A DNA stretch of 10,691 nt from Dehalococcoidia bacterium UBA6495 (GTDB taxonomy: Bacteria > Chloroflexota > Dehalococcoidia > Lucifugimonadales > UBA826). Location: the NCBI GenBank assembly GCA_002435305.1, contig DJMH01000114.1, forward strand, positions 4,147-14,837. The letters are read 5' to 3'. Positions 8,123-10,691 of the stretch are shown here, in pieces. How positions within the stretch are numbered: the stretch's first letter is position 1; every line of letters starts with the position of its first letter. The notes under the pieces are model-generated. The model was not told the DNA's origin. It saw only the letters and a program-made list of their open reading frames with translations, and did no database searches. Position numbers and translations under genes: made by a program.

Positions 8123-8704
8123 TTACCATTCTCCATAATCATAAAAAGGGTAACTTTTTCTTCCTGGATAACCCTCGAATCCCTCAAATAATAACAATGG
8201 AGGTAGATTTTCACGACCTTCAAATTTAATGCCAAATAAATCGTGGGCTTCCCTTTCGAACCAGTCTGCCGATTTCCATATACTCAGTACTGAAGGCACT
8301 GTCGGGTCATTTGAAGGTAATGACACTTTAATAGCCATTTTGTGATGTCGTCTGATAGAGATAAGATGATAAACCATCTCAAATCTTTCCTGTTCTTCCT
8401 CGTAATCTACTACAGTAATAGAGGACAAATAATCAAACCCGAATTTTTCAGCGAATTTGAGGAGTTCGCAAACTTCAGCCAGATGCACTGAATCAATTTT
8501 GACCGTAACCATATCTATAGAAACCGATATTTCTGCCCCCGGAAAATCAGCAATAGATTCTTTTAATATTTTGTAAAGAATCTCTCGTCTCTGGTCGAGA
8601 AATTCCCGAACCATTGGAGCTTTAATTTCATTCTTCGAAGATATGTTACTGCTTTCCATCATTGGCATTTCGCGACTCTTTTTCGAAGGATTGATTCGCA
8701 TCAT
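8123..8704 (-). CDS. nuoC: NADH-quinone oxidoreductase subunit C (30 kDa homologue)
   Basis: Peripheral-arm scaffold subunit of the quinone module, 193 residues from this start. The family signature is visible as WFEREAHDLFGIKFEGREN (148-166), then LPPLLLFEGFEGYPGRKSYP. This matches the usual ERExYDLFGIxFxGHPxLxRIL-motif, with His-Pro and Arg-Arg positions changed. The start is uncertain. ATG at 8704 has AGGA about 11 bases upstream but overlaps nuoB by 59 bases. In-frame ATGs at 8668, 8662 and 8659 would shorten the overlap to 14-23 bases and remove a polar, serine/lysine-rich N-terminus that is not part of the conserved domain. The downstream ones have only a weak AAGAG. Separate nuoC and nuoD genes distinguish this cluster from the fused nuoCD of enteric bacteria. 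Confidence 0.94.
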   Translation of the reverse strand: MMRINPSKKSREMPMMESSNISSKNEIKAPMVREFLDQRREILYKILKESIADFPGAEISVSIDMVTVKIDSVHLAEVCELLKFAEKFGFDYLSSITVVDYEEEQERFEMVYHLISIRRHHKMAIKVSLPSNDPTVPSVLSIWKSADWFEREAHDLFGIKFEGRENLPPLLLFEGFEGYPGRKSYPFYDYGEW

Positions 8705-9269
8705 TTTTTATCTTTTCCTGTAATTGCATAACACCATAGATGAGTGCTTCAGGTCTAGGTGGACAACCTGGAACATAAACATCAACCGGTATTAAGTGAT
8801 CTACTCCCATCACCACTGAATATGATTTATAGTAGGGCCCTCCATTGGTTGCACAACTTCCCATAGCAATAACCCATTTGGGGTCAGGCATTTGTTCATA
8901 TAAAAGTTTTATGGGGTCTGCCATTTTTTTTACCACAGTACCAGCAACTATCATGACATCCGCTTGACGAGGGGAAGGCCAAGTAACCACCCCAAACCTA
9001 TCAAGATCATGATGGGAAGCATGGGCACTCATCATTTCAATCGCACAGCATGCCAAACCAAAAGTTAAAGTCCAAAGCGATGATTTTCTTGCCAATGCAA
9101 ATAATTGGTCGGATTTTGCTGTCAATGCATTGGGCAGAACCTTATTGAAAACACTATCCGCAGGGTTGTTTCCTTTACCTGCTTCGTAGCCATGTCCAAG
9201 TGGTTTTTCAGTGGCAGCGAACCCATCGTATTTTGGAATATGGATATTAGAACTTTCGTCTATCGCCAT
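8646..9269 (-). CDS. nuoB: NADH-quinone oxidoreductase subunit B (cluster N2)
   Basis: Subunit that binds 4Fe-4S cluster N2, the last cluster before quinone, 207 residues from the chosen ATG. The four expected ligands are present: the tandem Cys74-Cys75 (TFGLACCAIEMM), Cys139 (VIAMGSCATNGG) and Cys169 (VDVYVPGCPPRPE). The conserved stretch DVMIVAGTVVKKMADP lies between them. ATG at 9269 is preferred over an in-frame TTG at 9290, because AAGGGG ends seven bases before the ATG, whereas the TTG itself sits on the GGAGG-like purine tract. With this start the overlap with nuoA is 10 bases. The N-terminal 45 or so residues before NKVLPNALTAKSDQLF are poorly conserved in the family. The C-terminal tail after residue 185 is polar and overlaps nuoC. 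Identification is firm. Confidence 0.96.
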   Translation of the reverse strand: MAIDESSNIHIPKYDGFAATEKPLGHGYEAGKGNNPADSVFNKVLPNALTAKSDQLFALARKSSLWTLTFGLACCAIEMMSAHASHHDLDRFGVVTWPSPRQADVMIVAGTVVKKMADPIKLLYEQMPDPKWVIAMGSCATNGGPYYKSYSVVMGVDHLIPVDVYVPGCPPRPEALIYGVMQLQEKIKNDANQSFEKESRNANDGKQ

Positions 9270-9628
9270 TGCAAAACCCCTTTCCTCCAAACATAAGCTA
9301 ACCCAAACAGCAATATGCCAATAAAAATAATCATTTCATAAAAAACCGCAGGAGGAGCTTCCAAAAATACTAGCGCCCAAGGAAATAGGAAAACAGCTTC
9401 AACATCAAATATCACGAACAATATTGCAAAAACATAGTAACGTATTTGGATTTGAGACCAATGATATGGAGATGCGGGAATGCCACACTCGTATGGGGAA
9501 TTTTTTATATCCGAATGCCGTTTAGGGGCCAACACCCTAGACGCTATAAACATCAATAGCACAGCCAAAGCTCCCACTAAGGCAACTACCAATACCGCTG
9601 TCCAATTAGTTACATATGGTTCAGTCAC
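9260..9628 (-). CDS. nuoA: NADH-quinone oxidoreductase subunit A
   Basis: Three-helix membrane subunit (ND3 homologue) next to the quinone tunnel, and the first gene of the operon. There is no ATG start. GTG at 9628 gives 122 residues, with the SD-like GGGTGG a few bases upstream. TTG at 9640 would give 126 residues but has no ribosome site, only a T-rich stretch. Family features are helix 1 (about 9-33), the loop SPYECGIPAS containing Glu47 and Cys48, and helix 2 with the conserved FDVEAVFLFPWA including Asp75 and Glu77 (GTG numbering). The Cys in YECG corresponds to the ND3 loop cysteine used as an active/deactive marker in mitochondrial complex I. Such a cysteine is common in bacteria, so it carries no special inference here. 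The stop overlaps nuoB by 10 bases. Confidence 0.93.
   Translation of the reverse strand: MTEPYVTNWTAVLVVALVGALAVLLMFIASRVLAPKRHSDIKNSPYECGIPASPYHWSQIQIRYYVFAILFVIFDVEAVFLFPWALVFLEAPPAVFYEMIIFIGILLFGLAYVWRKGVLQWR
9277..9288 (-). promoter_or_regulatory. Ribosome binding site of nuoB
   Basis: A purine-rich tract reading GGAGGAAAGGGG on the minus strand lies inside the 3' end of nuoA, seven bases before the ATG at 9269. It decides the nuoB start in favour of ATG 9269 rather than TTG 9290, which would overlap the tract. It is one of the better ribosome sites in the operon. Confidence 0.6.
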
Positions 9629-9735
9629 AAGACCACCCAAAAAAATTCTGTAATAATAGGGGCATAAAACAAACCAATTTTAGCATATTCATATATGTGT
9701 CCCTAGTAAATTTTATTTATTGGAGGTAAGAAAAT
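9629..9735. promoter_or_regulatory. Divergent intergenic region between nuo operon and MBL gene
   Basis: This A+T-rich gap must contain the start signals for both the leftward nuo operon and the rightward hydrolase gene, as nothing else lies between them. For the nuo side a weak candidate reads TTGGTT (9677-9672) and TATTAC (9655-9650) with 16 bases between, matching the sigma-70 consensus only partly. I could not find a convincing pair for the plus strand. A perfect 8-bp palindrome, CATATATG, is at 9690-9697, but it is too short and A+T-rich to call an operator. That the region is regulatory is inference from gene arrangement; the exact elements are not established. Confidence 0.5.
9722..9726 (+). 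promoter_or_regulatory. Shine-Dalgarno site of the MBL-fold gene
   Basis: GGAGG, continued by TAAG, lies nine bases before the ATG at 9736. It is a strong, well-placed ribosome site and supports that start. It also indicates bacterial-type initiation with an anti-SD 16S rRNA tail. Confidence 0.75.
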
Positions 9736-10644
9736 ATGTCGATAAAATTAGACTGGCTTGGATGTGCTACTTTTCGTTTACTTATAGATGATCTGACAAT
9801 TTTCCTAGATACCTATATTGACAGAGTTTCGTCAGCTCCAAATGTTGGTATCTCAACAGCAGAAATAAAGAATGCGGACTTCATTTTCATAGGGCACAGC
9901 CATTTCGATCATATTGGGGGGGCGGATATAATTGCCAAAAATACAGGGGCCGAAGTTATTGGTTCGAATGAAAGTGTACGAATACTAATCGAGGCAGGAG
10001 TTCCTAGAGAACAACTTCGAAGAGCTCAGGGGGGTGAAAGGTACCGCCTTAGCGATTCTGTCACCGTCAGAGTTTATCCAAGCTTGCATTCCTGTATATG
10101 GATCCCGAACACATTCCGACCTAGAACCGATGAAAGCCAAACAGGACATCTGAATCTCACTGAAAATGAACGATGGGAACCCCGAAACCCAGACCCCTTG
10201 CCTAAGGCAACGGACTCAAATCTAATCAAAGAGATTGAAGACCATAGGAAAGAGACTCTAGGCTCCAACGATATAGGTGGAGCACTATGTTTCTTATTCG
10301 AAACTCCGCAGGGCTCTATTTTTTTTCAAGATACTTCTGGATGCTGGACGGGGGTGGTATCTGATCTAACGGCAGATGCTGCTATCTTAGCAATGGCAGG
10401 CCGCCCCAACATTGATGGCGAGCCTATTCAAGGTTCACTTACTGACTATATTGGCTTAATGGCAAGCATGTTAAAACCCAAGGAAATCATACTAGGCCAC
10501 CATGATGACTGGATGCCACCTAGAACAAAGGATGATTCAAACCCAAAATCCCTCAAGCCTGTCATTGACAGAATAAATCTTGTGCGACCTGGAACTGTAT
10601 TCCACCAACCAAAATACCTAGACGAAACAGAGCTTCTAAAATAG
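9736..10644 (+). CDS. Metallo-beta-lactamase-fold metal-dependent hydrolase (UlaG-like, COG2220 type)
   Basis: Predicted cytoplasmic hydrolase of 302 residues with no signal peptide or membrane helix. The metal-binding motif HxHxDH is seen as GHSHFDHIGGAD (His54, His56, Asp58, His59). Later ligands are probably His118 (SLHSC), Asp199 (FFQDTSG) and His255 or His256 (ILGHHDDW). The start WLGCATFRL and the GGAD after the motif fit the branch that includes UlaG lactonases and many uncharacterised 'MBL fold metallo-hydrolases'. Between His118 and Asp199 lies an inserted polar stretch (about 125-178) rich in charged residues and proline, likely a lid or substrate loop. The substrate cannot be read from the sequence. 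It is transcribed away from the nuo genes and need not be functionally linked to them; the shared gap allows co-regulation but does not show it. Fold assignment is confident, function is not. Confidence 0.9.
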   Translation: MSIKLDWLGCATFRLLIDDLTIFLDTYIDRVSSAPNVGISTAEIKNADFIFIGHSHFDHIGGADIIAKNTGAEVIGSNESVRILIEAGVPREQLRRAQGGERYRLSDSVTVRVYPSLHSCIWIPNTFRPRTDESQTGHLNLTENERWEPRNPDPLPKATDSNLIKEIEDHRKETLGSNDIGGALCFLFETPQGSIFFQDTSGCWTGVVSDLTADAAILAMAGRPNIDGEPIQGSLTDYIGLMASMLKPKEIILGHHDDWMPPRTKDDSNPKSLKPVIDRINLVRPGTVFHQPKYLDETELLK

Positions 10645-10691
10645 AGATATGCCAGATTAGGTGTAAATCGAAAAGAAATATTCACCCAGAT

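Noticed and set aside
9105..9296. Plus-strand open frame of 63 codons over the nuoB start
   Set aside because: It is antisense to nuoB, which is strongly supported by its cluster ligands. The frame has no ribosome site and no recognisable product.
9690..9697. CATATATG palindrome in the divergent gap as a possible operator
   Set aside because: Eight A+T-rich bases are expected by chance in such DNA, and there is no second copy or extended dyad.
10645..10691. Short tail after the MBL gene examined for a terminator or a new gene start
   Set aside because: No GC-rich hairpin with a T-run and no ribosome site followed by a start codon could be seen in these 47 bases.

Overview
The window carries a nearly complete gene cluster for respiratory complex I (proton-pumping NADH:quinone oxidoreductase type), read on the minus strand in the order nuoA-B-C-D-H-I-J-K-L-M-N. 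A single unrelated gene, a metallo-beta-lactamase-fold hydrolase, is transcribed divergently at the right-hand end. The DNA is moderately A+T-rich, and starts are ATG with some probable GTG. The 11-gene order with separate nuoC and nuoD and no nuoE/F/G is common in several deep bacterial groups, including Chloroflexota. Some motif variants (GGPFVEYSG in NuoH, HTWSPDGH in NuoM) also remind me of Chloroflexota sequences. That assignment rests on memory of the family and is tentative; the sequence shows only a bacterium-like genome with Shine-Dalgarno sites.

Layout from right to left. At 9736-10644 (+) lies the MBL-fold protein. A gap of about 100 bp (9629-9735) must hold the start signals for both directions. 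Then come the peripheral-arm and quinone-site genes nuoA (9628-9260), nuoB (9269-8646), nuoC (8704-8123) and nuoD (8104-6980). These are followed by nuoH (6983-5844), the ferredoxin-like nuoI (5843-5304), the small membrane subunits nuoJ (5304-4813) and nuoK (4813-4499), and the three antiporter-like subunits nuoL (4488-2614), nuoM (2614-1067) and nuoN (1070 to beyond the left edge). Genes overlap by 1-59 bases or lie within 18 bases of each other. ATGA or TAATG/TGATG junctions occur at D/H, I/J, J/K, L/M and M/N, so this looks like one polycistronic, translationally coupled operon.

Together the genes encode the Q-module (B, C, D, I), the quinone-cavity and proton-linking membrane subunits (A, H, J, K) and the pumping modules (L, M, N). 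The NADH dehydrogenase module (E, F, G) is not here: nuoD runs straight into nuoH, and upstream of nuoA there is only the MBL gene. Either the complex takes electrons from another donor or E/F/G are encoded elsewhere.

The most notable features are inside otherwise normal genes. NuoM lacks the normally invariant TM7 lysine of its proton channel (Leu243 is in its place) and has an extra histidine (His268) nearby in the next helix. NuoH has His-His in place of the Pro-Glu of its conserved quinone-cavity loop. I found no RNA genes, mobile elements, CRISPR arrays or clear terminators.
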